Assembly: GCA_023678885.1 (NCBI GenBank)
Contig: CM043002.1
Coordinates: forward strand, 3,986,022 to 4,050,021
Direction: 5' to 3'
Source: Pogostemon cablin
Lineage: Eukaryota; Streptophyta; Magnoliopsida; Lamiales; Lamiaceae
Length of the DNA: 64,000 nt
The notes under the pieces are model-generated. The model was given only the letters and a program-made list of their open reading frames with translations. It was not told where the DNA came from and ran no database searches. Position 1 is the first letter of the stretch; each line of letters opens with the position of its first letter. Made by a program: the position numbers and the translations under genes. This document shows, one piece after another, positions 23,700 to 32,932 of the stretch.

Positions 23700-24671
23700 T
23701 CACCTAGAAGAAACAGTGCCAAAAGCTCGAGCAAAGCCGTTCATGGCGCCATAGCTCTTTGAGCTCAATCCCAAACACCCCAACAACCCTTGCCGGTACG
23801 GCAGGAACGTCTTCTTCCGCTGCTCCTCCGCCTGCGCTCTCTTCGCCGTGTAGTGCCGTTCGTGCGCCGATACGCCCCTACTTTTTCCGCCCTCCTTAGT
23901 TACCGCCGCCGATGCCCTTTTGCCCTCCTCTTTCGCCGCCACCTTCTTCTCCTTCACCGGCGAGAATGACCAGAATTTCTGACCCTCGTTTCTTCCCTCG
24001 CTCTTGCTTCTGTACAGAAATTCCTTCAACAGTACCCATCTCTTCGAACTCCTTCCTGCAGACGAAGACCTCGACGCGCACGGCGTCGTTTCGTTCGACC
24101 CTTTCTCGTCGGCCGCGGCGTGACATTTTCCGTCTCGCAAATTTAGGTCGTCGGTTTCCCACGGACACGGCGGCGCTGGGCTCCGCATCGGCGACATGGA
24201 TCTGGTCCGCCGACGAAGGGATCCGGCGCGGAACTTCAAATCCCTACCGCGGGAGAACGATTGGTCGTCGTCAACGACGTCGTCGGACTCGATCAGAGGA
24301 TCGAGCAGCTGAGGGCGCTGGAGGTGAGTGGAGAGCTTCATCGGTCGGATCTGGCCATTGAAGAACAGCTCGTCGGCGGAGGTCATCGATTCCGGGGAGG
24401 CGGCGGCGGTGGAAGGGAGAGTGGAGGAGAAATCGAACTGGAAGGAAGCGGCGGAGTCCGGCGGAGCAGGGCGGGCGGCGGAGGGGTAGGATTTGAGGGC
24501 GGTGGTGGAAAGGACGAAATGCATGGGACTGGCAGGGGCACTATAGTAAAATCCGGTGGCGCGGCCGGGGCTGGAGGGGGCGCTGACGTAAGGGGTGGAG
24601 CAACAGCTGTCCATGTCGTCGGCGAAATCGTCTTCCACGGAGGTGGTGGGATCCTTGAGATATTCTTCCAT
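23700..24671 (-). CDS. DUF1645 family protein, 323 aa, single exon
   Basis: One uninterrupted frame from ATG (24669-24671) to TGA (23700-23702). It shows the ordered signatures of plant DUF1645 proteins: an N-terminal CCSTPYVSAPSSPGR motif (about residues 23-37), ELFFNGQIRP (about 103-112), a Ser-rich SSSAGRSSKRWVLLKEFLYR block (about residue 202 onward), and a C-terminal YTAKRAQAEEQRKKTFLPYR then SYGAMNGFARAFGTVSSR. No signal peptide or membrane segment is visible; the basic Ser-rich middle suggests a soluble, possibly nuclear protein. Biochemical function is unknown; some family members affect grain length or stress tolerance in rice. The GC-rich composition contrasts sharply with its AT-rich surroundings. 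This is the only gene in the window I consider intact. Confidence 0.93.
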   Translation of the reverse strand: MEEYLKDPTTSVEDDFADDMDSCCSTPYVSAPSSPGRATGFYYSAPASPMHFVLSTTALKSYPSAARPAPPDSAASFQFDFSSTLPSTAAASPESMTSADELFFNGQIRPMKLSTHLQRPQLLDPLIESDDVVDDDQSFSRGRDLKFRAGSLRRRTRSMSPMRSPAPPCPWETDDLNLRDGKCHAAADEKGSNETTPCASRSSSAGRSSKRWVLLKEFLYRSKSEGRNEGQKFWSFSPVKEKKVAAKEEGKRASAAVTKEGGKSRGVSAHERHYTAKRAQAEEQRKKTFLPYRQGLLGCLGLSSKSYGAMNGFARAFGTVSSR

Positions 24672-24707
24672 TTCTGTGTGCGAAGATTTGGGGGAGAGGT
24701 TTAGTGT

Positions 24708-24780
24708 GATATTTATTTATGGAAATACTCGATTAATGGGTCATGAATTAGGAAATTTATACAGTAGTGGCCCCCACGTG
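24708..24780 (-). promoter_or_regulatory. Proximal promoter of the DUF1645 gene with G-box
   Basis: Upstream of the start, read on the minus strand, a palindromic CACGTG (24775-24780) is followed by CCATAAATAAATA (24711-24723), a TATA-like sequence. If that is the TATA box, the 5' UTR is very short (about 15 nt), so an alternative start site is possible. CACGTGG-type G-boxes bind bZIP/bHLH factors and often act in abscisic-acid or light responses; regulation here is inference. Confidence 0.45.
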
Positions 24781-25004
24781 CTAAACATTTTCATCTCCCC
24801 ATCTATTATGCTCGTTTTTCTGAAGAGTAGTATTATACACTTCGATTAAATACAGAATTTAAAAATAATAGTAGAAAGTTAAATTACTTTATTTATTTTC
24901 ACTATTTTCATTTCGCTAAATTCAACAATTTTTTTTTTTACAAAATCTCTTATGAAATTTTGCTCATACGAGGCGTATTAAAGTATAGTATTACTTATTA
25001 TATA

Positions 25005-25216
25005 CTCCCTCCATCCTCGGGTTTTTGTGTTTTTTCACGTAGATTAAGGAGTATTATTATTTAATGTGTAGTGAGTATTTGTATTAGTGGGAATATATGC
25101 TCCATATTTTAATTGTATTAGAGAGGATGTGTGGGTCTCATATGTGTAAAAAAGAAAAGGAAAGGTGAGACGACCAAAATGAAAAAAAAGACCCTCTTTG
25201 AATGGAACGGATGGAG
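25005..25216. mobile_element. Stowaway MITE upstream of the DUF1645 gene
   Basis: CTCCCTCCATCCTCGG and GGAACGGATGGAG ends with TA at 25003-25004 and 25217-25218. It lies about 340 bp upstream of the start codon. Confidence 0.82.
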
Positions 25217-25331
25217 TATCATCCATCCCACGTGTTTATTCTCACTTTCTATTTTGAGGCGTCCACATATTTATTCAAATTTCATTAATAGTAAAAATAC
25301 TCTATACATCTCATACATTTTACACTTTATT

Positions 25332-28005
25332 GAGAATTTTGCATTTTTGGTCACGTAGGACACATAACCTCTTCAAAATAGTTACAATACTTTTACTTTT
25401 AGTTCCAAACGATTATTTCTTTGCAGACTTGGTTCTATAAAACTTCACCCTTGCATATTTAGTCTCATGCAACTCCATTATTGATCCCAAAAATTTAGAT
25501 TCATATTTTATTTTATTTTATTTATTTATTTACTTATTTATTTTTTATTTTTAATGTTACCAAATTATCATTAAATTCATAAAAGACACGCTGAGTTACA
25601 CTATTGATTTTTTTATTTTATTTATTTATTTACTTATTTATTATTAATTTATTTTTTATTTGACAATTACATCTTTGCAAACTTGGTCCGATAAAATTTT
25701 AATTTGCATAGTTAGTCTTACACAGATGTATTATTTATCCAAAAAATTAGATTCATATTTTATTTTATTTATTTACTTACTTTTTTATTTTTTTTAGGAT
25801 TTATTATTAGTTAGTACAAAATATATATTAATATTATTAATAGATACATTGTGATAAAAATATTACTAATAGATACAAACATTGAGATGAAATTATCAAT
25901 ATGACCTTCCCCACTAATCCTTCACGTAACAATATCCATAATTTACGCAATATAATCATGTTTTATATAGCAATTAGCTGAACACCAGATAAATAAATAA
26001 TTATTTTCTCTTCCTTATAACCGATGCGCCACGATCTCCGATCAGATCTGCCAACAGGAAACGCAAACCTTTGCTGTTGTTTTCCCATCGAAACTTTTCT
26101 ACCCTACGCCATCAATCACTGATCGTGACATCGATCGAACCCTGACGCACTCCAGCCGTTGAAACCGCAAGCTCCTCTGCTGGATCCAATCTTGAGCTGC
26201 CACAACCATTGTTCGATTTCAGCGCTGATAGCAGTGCAATTGCTCGTCGACTGCTGAAAATGTGAATGTGTCGCTGAGACTGCCGCAAAAGAAGACCTGT
26301 CAACTAGCAACCGTTGTTTGTCATTCCCGCATCGCAATTCAGCACGGTCAAAATCCGCCAGTTGTGGGTATTCAAATTGTGTATGCAGATTGAGTTATTC
26401 AAATTGAGTATGAAAATTGAAATCAATGTGTATGCGTGCACCAGAAATGGATCTGCAGAATAGGTATACAGATTAAATTTCGAATAGTAGGATTTATTTG
26501 GTAATTTATTCAATTTTTTGTGTTCAATTCGTGCGATGTTTAATTCTGCGTATTCAATGGCTCGTGTTTATTTTGCCGTATTTTTCATCTACGATAATTT
26601 TAGAGTTCAATGTAAGGGTTTTTTAGTTCTTCGTATTCAATTCTTCCATTTACAAAGTTTTCTTTCGATTTAGTTGTATTAATCGTATTCAATTAATTAA
26701 CCCAGTAAAATAAATACGAGTCATTGAGTACGAAGAATGAAACATTGATTCTTCATACTCAATGACTCGTATTTATTTTACTGAGTTTTTCATTTTCGAT
26801 TTTGGAGTTCTATGAGGGTTCAATTGCTCTGTATTCAATTCTTCATATATTTGGATTTTTAATTCTTCGTATGCAATTCCTAGAATTTTGAAATTCTTCG
26901 TATATGTGGGGTTCAATTTGCTGGAATTTTCATTGACGATTTCAGTGTTCAATGCTGGTTTAATTATTTTGTTTTATATTCTTTGTATATTCGGATTTTC
27001 ATGTTTTATGATATGTATTCAGAATTGTAATAGGTATGCAGAAATAATTCTTACGTTTTCAATGTTTGTGGGTGGGGATTCCTATCTTATCCATCAAATA
27101 ACATTATAAGATTAACATTATGTATTCAGAAATTTTAAATAATGTATTCAGATTACATGCAAACAAGTCGTTTCCATAAAATACAAAATTGAATTCCAAT
27201 CAAATTTAAAAATTTCGAACTTAAAAAGATAAAAATTAAATAAAAATTATCAAAATTGAAAAATAAAATAACATTTGAGTATTGAAATATGAACTCCCCT
27301 AATATCGCCGGATGTTTCGATGTATTTGTTGAAGTTGAACACAACATATTATTTGAATACCATGTGATAAAACTATTATTTGTGAAACTTTTTTATCGGA
27401 TTAACTAATCCCAACCTATTTACTATTTTCATGGAGAAAATAATGGTTAATTAATTTCTTAATACAATTAAAATTATAATAGGGTTAAAATAGATATTTG
27501 ATGAATTCAATTTGTAGTGGATAATATTTTAATTTGAATATTGTACCTGCTAGTAATATAGATAGATAAATTGTACCTATAAGTAATGAACACTTTTTTT
27601 TATTTTTAATGTTACCAAATTTTTATTGTTTTCAAAAAAGACATGTTAATAATAAATAAATAATAAATAAATACTCCATGATATAAAGTTACACTATTGG
27701 TTATAAGAATTTAGATTGATATTTAATTTTATTTATTTATTTACTCATTTATTTTTTATTTAAAGTTAGATTTTTATTTTTTACTCATTTATATTATTAT
27801 TATTATTAAATAAACATAAAATAAAATAAAATATGAATTTAATTTCTTGGGACCAATAGTGCAATTGAATGAGACTAAATTTGCTAAGTTGAAGTCTTAT
27901 GGGACCAAGTCTGCAAAAAAATAATTGTTTGGGACTAAAAGTGAAAGTATTGGGACTATTTTGAAGAGGTTATGTGTCATACGGGACTAAAAATGCAAAA
28001 TTCTC
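25332..28005. mobile_element. Mutator-like TIR element, 2.67 kb, non-autonomous
   Basis: Both ends start GAGAATTTTGCATTTTT, and about 200 bp of inverted similarity follows (ACACATAACCTCTTCAAAAT, then TTTGCAGACTTGGT, then ATTCATATTTTATTTTATTT). A 10-bp duplication ACACTTTATT flanks it (25322-25331, 28006-28015); the undisturbed MITE at 2362-2657 carries one copy, confirming the site. Part of the TIR is repeated internally (25676-25780). The 25960-26350 core is GC-richer and may be captured DNA, but I recognise no product; 26380-27400 is rich in TATTCAATT-type repeats. Confidence 0.88.
26703..26783. repeat. 36-bp inverted repeat hairpin
   Basis: Arms 26703-26738 and 26748-26783 are complementary with one mismatch and a 9-nt loop (stem begins CAGTAAAATAAATACGAGTC). 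It lies within the 25332-28005 element. Confidence 0.85.
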
Positions 28006-28111
28006 ACACTTTATTCATCAATCATTTTTTACACTTTATTCATCAATGTCAATAACTTTATTTATTTTTCTTTTTAAATTATCAATTTACACCTATTTTT
28101 CTTACATTATA

Positions 28112-28319
28112 CTCCCTCCTTCCGGTGTAATTTGCTTTTCGACACGGAGATTAAGGAGTATTATTATTTAATATGTAGTGGGTAGTTATATTAGTGGAGG
28201 TGTGGATCCCATTTTTTAGTTGTATTAGTGGGTGTGTGTGGATAAAAAAAGGAAATGAGACCCTTGGGGGCGGACACCCAAAATGGAAAAATGATACCCT
28301 CGAAAGCGGACGGAGGGAG
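28112..28319. mobile_element. Stowaway MITE nested in MITE family A
   Basis: CTCCCTCCTTCCGGTG and AAAGCGGACGGAGGGAG ends with TA at 28110-28111 and 28320-28321. The flanking bases rejoin into the continuous family A sequence. Confidence 0.85.
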
Positions 28320-28394
28320 TACTATATTACAAAAACAACACTTCTTAATCTCTGTGCTCGTATAAACGTGAACAAATATGTGGGACGGAGAGAA

Positions 28395-28552
28395 TATATT
28401 TAATGATTATTGAAGCATGTTTTTTTCTAAGTATGATGAACAATATCTCAGTACATTGAAGCTATCACATACAAAACGAAAACTTTTATTTAATCAAAAG
28501 AAACTTACTAAACAATCTAATCTAATCTATGAATTTAAATTTCGTCTTACAC
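28395..28552. other. Intergenic
   Basis: No feature recognised; leads into the tandem repeat at 28553. Confidence 0.3.
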
Positions 28553-28745
28553 ATTTTATATCCTCCTTCATCAGCATCATCGTGTGCAGTATCAACTTCC
28601 ACAGATGTTACATTAACATGTTCATATTTTATATCCTCCTTCATCAGCATCATCGGGTGCAGTATCAACTTCCACAAATGTTTCATTAACATGTTCATTA
28701 TGAATATTAGAATCTTCAATCAAATTAACATCAATCATAATGAAT
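28553..28745 (-). repeat. 73-bp tandem repeat, coding-like on minus strand
   Basis: Two copies (28553-28625, 28626-28698) differ by a few substitutions. On the minus strand each encodes EHVN.T.VEVDTA.DDADEGG. Upstream the frame reads MIDVNLIEDSNIHN from about 28740. The 73-bp period changes the frame, so the two copies are read in different frames. It may be a fragment of an unknown gene with an acidic repeat. From 28746 to 29010 nothing else is evident. Confidence 0.6.
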
Positions 28746-29010
28746 AGGGACATCTACTAAGTATTCCTCACTCAACAGATTTTTTAAAGATGTAATCTCT
28801 ACAGATTCATTAATAGCAAGTACTTCTAGATGTTTGATTGTAGGATTGATTATACAGCATTTGGTGATAAAAAAATTCTCCAGATTGTTGTTTATCTATT
28901 CACAAAATTAGAGAAGAAAGATTTATCATGTAACACCAAAGGGAACATAAAGTATGAATCATTCTGATTTTCTTACCAATATTAGGTGACGTTGTTAGAG
29001 CAATTCAATT

Positions 29011-29145
29011 CCCCCGTTACACAAGGTGTTACATCTTGTGTTACAGGGGTGTGTATGGGTGACAATTTGATTGTGTGTGAAATGGGACACTTGTCACCCA
29101 TACACACCCCTGTAACACAAGATGTAACACCTTGTGTAACGGGGG
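29011..29145. repeat. Perfect 55-bp inverted repeat with 25-nt loop
   Basis: Arms 29011-29065 and 29091-29145 are exact reverse complements, starting CCCCCGTTACACAAGGTGTT. No clear target duplication is seen next to the arms. The theme ACACCTTGTGT..C then GGGGG recurs in the hairpin at 38631-38731, so both may belong to one MITE-like family. Confidence 0.93.
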
Positions 29146-29666
29146 ATCTCATATAGTGAAGAGCTATTATAGTTAGCTGAACTTTCGCAAATAAATTTTT
29201 TCGAACTTGTAGAAGAAATATCTTCATTATAAACTACAAATTAAAACAACTGTTAACAAATCTTATTTAATAGTATAAGCTTAATTCTAAACAACATGAA
29301 CTTATTAAATCTAACCTCTATCATTTGAACCATCTTCTTTACGTTTGCTTCCTATTATGGTAGATCGTTGAATTTTCTTCATAATCCGACAAAGAAGTTG
29401 GGAATGTTCTCTTGTCTTGCCATGAGAAAATAATATATATAACAATGTAGAAGACATGTTATAAGTATAAATAAAGAAAGTAGGAATTTTTTTGTGTTGA
29501 TTGAATGAAATTTTGATTTGATTAGTAAAATTTGTTAACATAAATGTGATTAGCTTGTTTGATAAAGACTAAAATACAAATTATCAAATAATTATGATAG
29601 ATTAAAACATACCATACCTATATAAATTGACATAGATATATGGAAATTTATAAATGAAATTATTTA
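29146..29666. other. Intergenic
   Basis: Short open frames (for example 29311-29541 on minus) show no domain. I see nothing supportable. Confidence 0.35.
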
Positions 29667-29675
29667 TATTTTGAA

Positions 29676-30717
29676 GGGTTAATTGCTTAAAAAATCTCCA
29701 CATTTACTTCAATTACAAATTAGTCTAAACTTTTGAAATTTAGAAAATAAGTATATCACCTATTCAAGGGATTGCAAATCAAGACATGGGTCAAATTTTG
29801 ACCAAATTTAACTGCCCAATTCCAACGTGGAAAATAAAATTTTAAAAAAAATCCTCCAAACCTTTTCCACTCCAAATTTCCTGTCTCAACTTTTCATCCT
29901 CTCAAATTTCCATATCCTCTCAAATTTCCATTGACCGCTAGCTCAGCCTCCAACCGGAAAAGACTGATGCCGAAAACCGCTCATCGCCGGAAGCCTCGAC
30001 AACTCTCCGCCCAACGAAGGCTGAGGCCTCTTCCTGCAGGAGAATACTCGTCGCTCACCACAGGAAGGAGTTCAGCACCACCGACCGCCACCACCATGGG
30101 CAGCCGGCTCACGTTGCCTCAGTCCAGTCACGAATGCTGAGACGTCTGGAGCCCGTCGCGCTACCACTGACGTGCGCCATCGATGCCGCTTTAGATCTGC
30201 CGGATCGAATCCACCCATCTCCGTCACGCGCTGGTGCCGCCTCCCACTCTGTTCTCTATTAAGAACTGTCACATATAATTTCCTGATATATAAGATCAGT
30301 ATACTTCACATTGTTAATTAAGACAACAACAAAAATTCGTGAGATGGACTTCGGGCCCATCACACCATCCAAATCAGCATCACCTACCTCTCTTGGATCA
30401 ACAAGCACAGAAACTACCATTGGAGATTCAGAATTGTTTCCTTTCAAGTTTCCTTGCTCTGATTTCCTTCCTGCGAAATTCTTAGATATATTATGAGTGG
30501 AATCAGGAAGTGGAAAAGGAAGGCCATTGCAGGAAAAAGATTTTTTTTAAAAATTTTTATTTTCCACGTTGGATTTCGATAGTTAAAATTGGTTAAAATC
30601 TGACCGGTGGCTTAATTTGCAATCCATTGCAAAGGTGATATACTTATTTACCAAAATTTAAAGGTTAAGATTAATTTGCAATTAAAGTAAATGTGGAGAC
30701 TTTTACTCAATTAACCC
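29676..30717. mobile_element. Pack-MULE type element, family GGGTTAATTG, 1.04 kb
   Basis: Both termini read GGGTTAATTG inward and the inverted arms stay similar for about 170 bp (CTCCACATTTACTT, AAATAAGTATATCACC, CCAACGTGGAAAATAAAA). A perfect 9-bp duplication TATTTTGAA flanks it (29667-29675, 30718-30726). It shares TIR sequence and the CAACTTTTCATCCTCTC segment with the element at 38-1946. The interior includes GC-rich DNA at 29925-30250, unlike the surroundings, and an exon-like minus-strand segment at 30259-30510. Confidence 0.9.
30259..30510 (-). pseudogene. Captured exon fragment, unidentified
   Basis: The minus strand encodes a coherent peptide with VVSVLVDPREVGDADLDG and then MGPKSISRIFVVVLINNVKY, with coding-like composition and no repeats. 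I believe it derives from a conserved plant protein but cannot name it. It lies wholly within the Pack-MULE at 29676-30717, has no own start context, and is presumably a transduplicated exon. Confidence 0.5.
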
Positions 30718-30726
30718 TATTTTGAA

Positions 30727-31614
30727 TAAGACTTTGATAAATTTTATTTATAAATAAATAGAGTTATTTTGATTGGTAAGCATTTTAAGAAAGTTCGATC
30801 AGATGTGTTTCAATCTTAACGGGACCATAATCATAAAGTTATAATCGTAAAATTATAAAATGAATATAATAACTACTGACTATACACTAAATTTTACATT
30901 ATAACCATTAGATGCACGAATGCACCTACATTGAAGAATCACACAAGACTGAAATATGAATAAGTAGTTAGGCAGGTTTCATCTTTAAAGAAAATTCAGT
31001 CTTATTACATACTCAGAAAAGAAAATTCAAATACTTTCACTAAAAAATAATTTTTAACTTAAAAACCATGACAAGAATTTACTTCTGAAATGTAATGGAT
31101 TGCTTTTAATAATGATTTTATTTAACTAAATATATTAAAGATTAAATAATTAATTACATGTCAACAATGTTAAAAAAATTCATAAAAATACAATAAGTAT
31201 CATTTGTTGGATAGTAGAGTTCAAAACTGATGTATGTAAAATTAATAAAGAAAATTGAGCGCAATTCAGCCTTAAATGAACAAAATTTAACTATAAAAGT
31301 CAAAGAAAATAACATTAAGAAATGTACTTCAAAACAAATAATATTCATCAAAATTCAGGAAACAAATGTTTTGAAACTTCCAAACAAATTATTCATATAA
31401 TTATTATTGTTTAGGTCATTTCACCAGTCGACTCTATTTTACAGTACATTCAACTATAAAATGCAATTAACTCAATAGCTCATCTCCAATAATTTGCTCC
31501 ATTTTTTACTCCAAAAATTAAAATAATAATATATCATTTTTAAAATATTTTTTAGTTATTTAAATAAAATATAGTATACCAATATTTTATATAAAATATA
31601 CACATACAAGAGTA
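30727..31614. other. AT-rich intergenic with half of a Tourist-like MITE
   Basis: At 31476-31560 the sequence CTCATCTCCAATAATTTGCT and CCATTTTTTACTCCAAAAA resembles one end of Tourist-type MITEs, without a partner end. No gene evidence. Confidence 0.4.
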
Positions 31615-31896
31615 CTCCCTCCGTCCCCCATTGTATTTCACACTTTCCTTTTCAGTCAGTCTCTCAAAATATTTCACACTTTACTTTTATTAAAAATAGT
31701 AAAAAATACATCACAATAATACCTACTTTTTACGCATATCCCAATATAATACTTACTTTTCACACATCCCTACAACTTTACACATCTTTTTCATTAAATT
31801 ATCTAATATACTTCTTCTCTTTCTTATTTTATACGTTAAAATAAATTTTCCTTAAACACAGCGCGCAACATGCAGTACTTTGTGGAACAGAGAGAG
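31615..31896. mobile_element. Stowaway MITE
   Basis: CTCCCTCCGTCCCCCATTG and TTTGTGGAACAGAGAGAG ends with TA at 31613-31614 and 31897-31898. Interior TTTCACACTTT repeated. Confidence 0.75.
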
Positions 31897-31984
31897 TATT
31901 ATTTAAACAAAAAAATAAAAAAAACCTCATTCCTAGCTCTGTTTCATGTTAACAGAATATTTGGATATGATGTCCTCTTTGGTG

Positions 31985-32140
31985 TAGATTTTCTCAACAT
32001 TCAATTGAACTTTAAGATCTTGGTTTTCAAATGAGCTGACAAGACAACATCAGGGAACTTCTCAGACACTTTAAACATCATTTCTTTAACCAGCAATTCT
32101 TTAAACTTTTCGTGTCAAAAAGGATCAAACTCCTACAGTA
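31985..32140 (-). pseudogene. Possible exon fragment, unidentified
   Basis: The minus strand reads EFDPF, stop, HEKFKELLVKEMMFKVSEKF then PDVVLSAHLKTKILKFN, a coding-like stretch with one stop. No family recognised. The 32141-32481 remainder is AT-rich and unassigned. Confidence 0.3.
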
Positions 32141-32481
32141 AAAAAGGTATGTATATAAAATGTAAACAATTAATTAAAGGGGTCAAGTATTCACACCCCA
32201 ATAATTACTAAACGTACCCCATTTCTAGATATACCCCGCTATAATTAAATAAGATATATACATATTAATATATTACTAAATGAACCCTATTTAAGATATG
32301 TAAGATTATTAATGAGTAATACAATACCACTCACAACCTTACCCCTCCTATTCGCCCTCTAATAATCATCATCACCACGCTCTACTTCACCATTTCAAGC
32401 TCTTGAATTTATCTCCCAGAGCACACTACAATTAAATTGTGTGCAACATCTTGCTCAAAGTGATTGTCAAAATTATATACC

Positions 32482-32606
32482 TTAAAGTAAGACGATTGTA
32501 AGGCTCCTCGGTGCCATCCCACAAACACCACACCCACATCTCCTCCTCCGACGGTCCATGGTAGCTGATACCGGCCACTCTGTAATTGAACATGATGTGT
32601 TTGAGC
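32482..32606 (-). pseudogene. Exon-like fragment ending at a splice donor
   Basis: The minus strand encodes HIMFNYRVAGISYHGPSEEE then MWVWCLWDGTEEP, followed by a plausible donor AAG|GTATAT near 32482. The upstream part of the same frame (to 32680) belongs to a copia fragment, so the exon is truncated there. The WDGT motif recalls OB-fold proteins such as plant POT1, but this is weak and I do not assign it. Confidence 0.35.
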
Positions 32607-32609
32607 AAG

Positions 32610-32930
32610 CCTTGGTTTTGAGAACTTCTGTTAAGTTTATTATTCGATTTTAAAATTTGGATTGATTCCATTTGATTCATTCATAAAAGGTATATTGTTC
32701 CATTTACATGAATAATTTTGGAGCATTTAATTATGGCCAACAAAATTGCTTATTATTTGAGGCGTGAGGAATGTGCTACTGATAATACCCATGCACTTTA
32801 AATCACAATTGATGACATTTGGAATTCATAATCATAATTTAATATACATGATGCATGCGTGGTGTATTTATAGTTGATTTATGATTTTATGAACCCAAAT
32901 TATATTAGTATTTGAAGTTCATTCATGTCT
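32610..32930 (+). repeat. Copia leader fragment, direct copy of 40903-41218
   Basis: About 320 bp runs nearly identical to 40903-41218 (CTTGGTTTTG.GAACTTCTGT through GAAGTTCATTCAT) in the same orientation. It abuts an oppositely oriented truncated LTR at 32933. It is therefore a third, partial copy of the copia family fused to the end of element II. Confidence 0.88.
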
Positions 32931-32932
32931 TC

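Larger units (their letters stand above)
25219..28394. mobile_element. MITE family A copy, split by two nested elements
   Basis: The left part 25219-25331 (CATCCATCCCACGTGTTTAT, then TACACTTTATT) and the right parts 28006-28111 and 28322-28394 (ending ATATGTGGGACGGAGAGAAT) together match the whole copy at 2362-2657. The Mutator-like element 25332-28005 and the MITE 28112-28319 interrupt it. This orders the insertions: family A MITE first, the other two later. Confidence 0.78.

Noticed and set aside
23896..24704. Several open frames on both strands overlapping the DUF1645 gene
   Set aside because: Shadows caused by its high GC content; only the 323-codon frame has conserved motifs.
32482..32606. 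Assignment of the WDGT-containing exon to POT1
   Set aside because: The resemblance is confined to a few residues; left unidentified.
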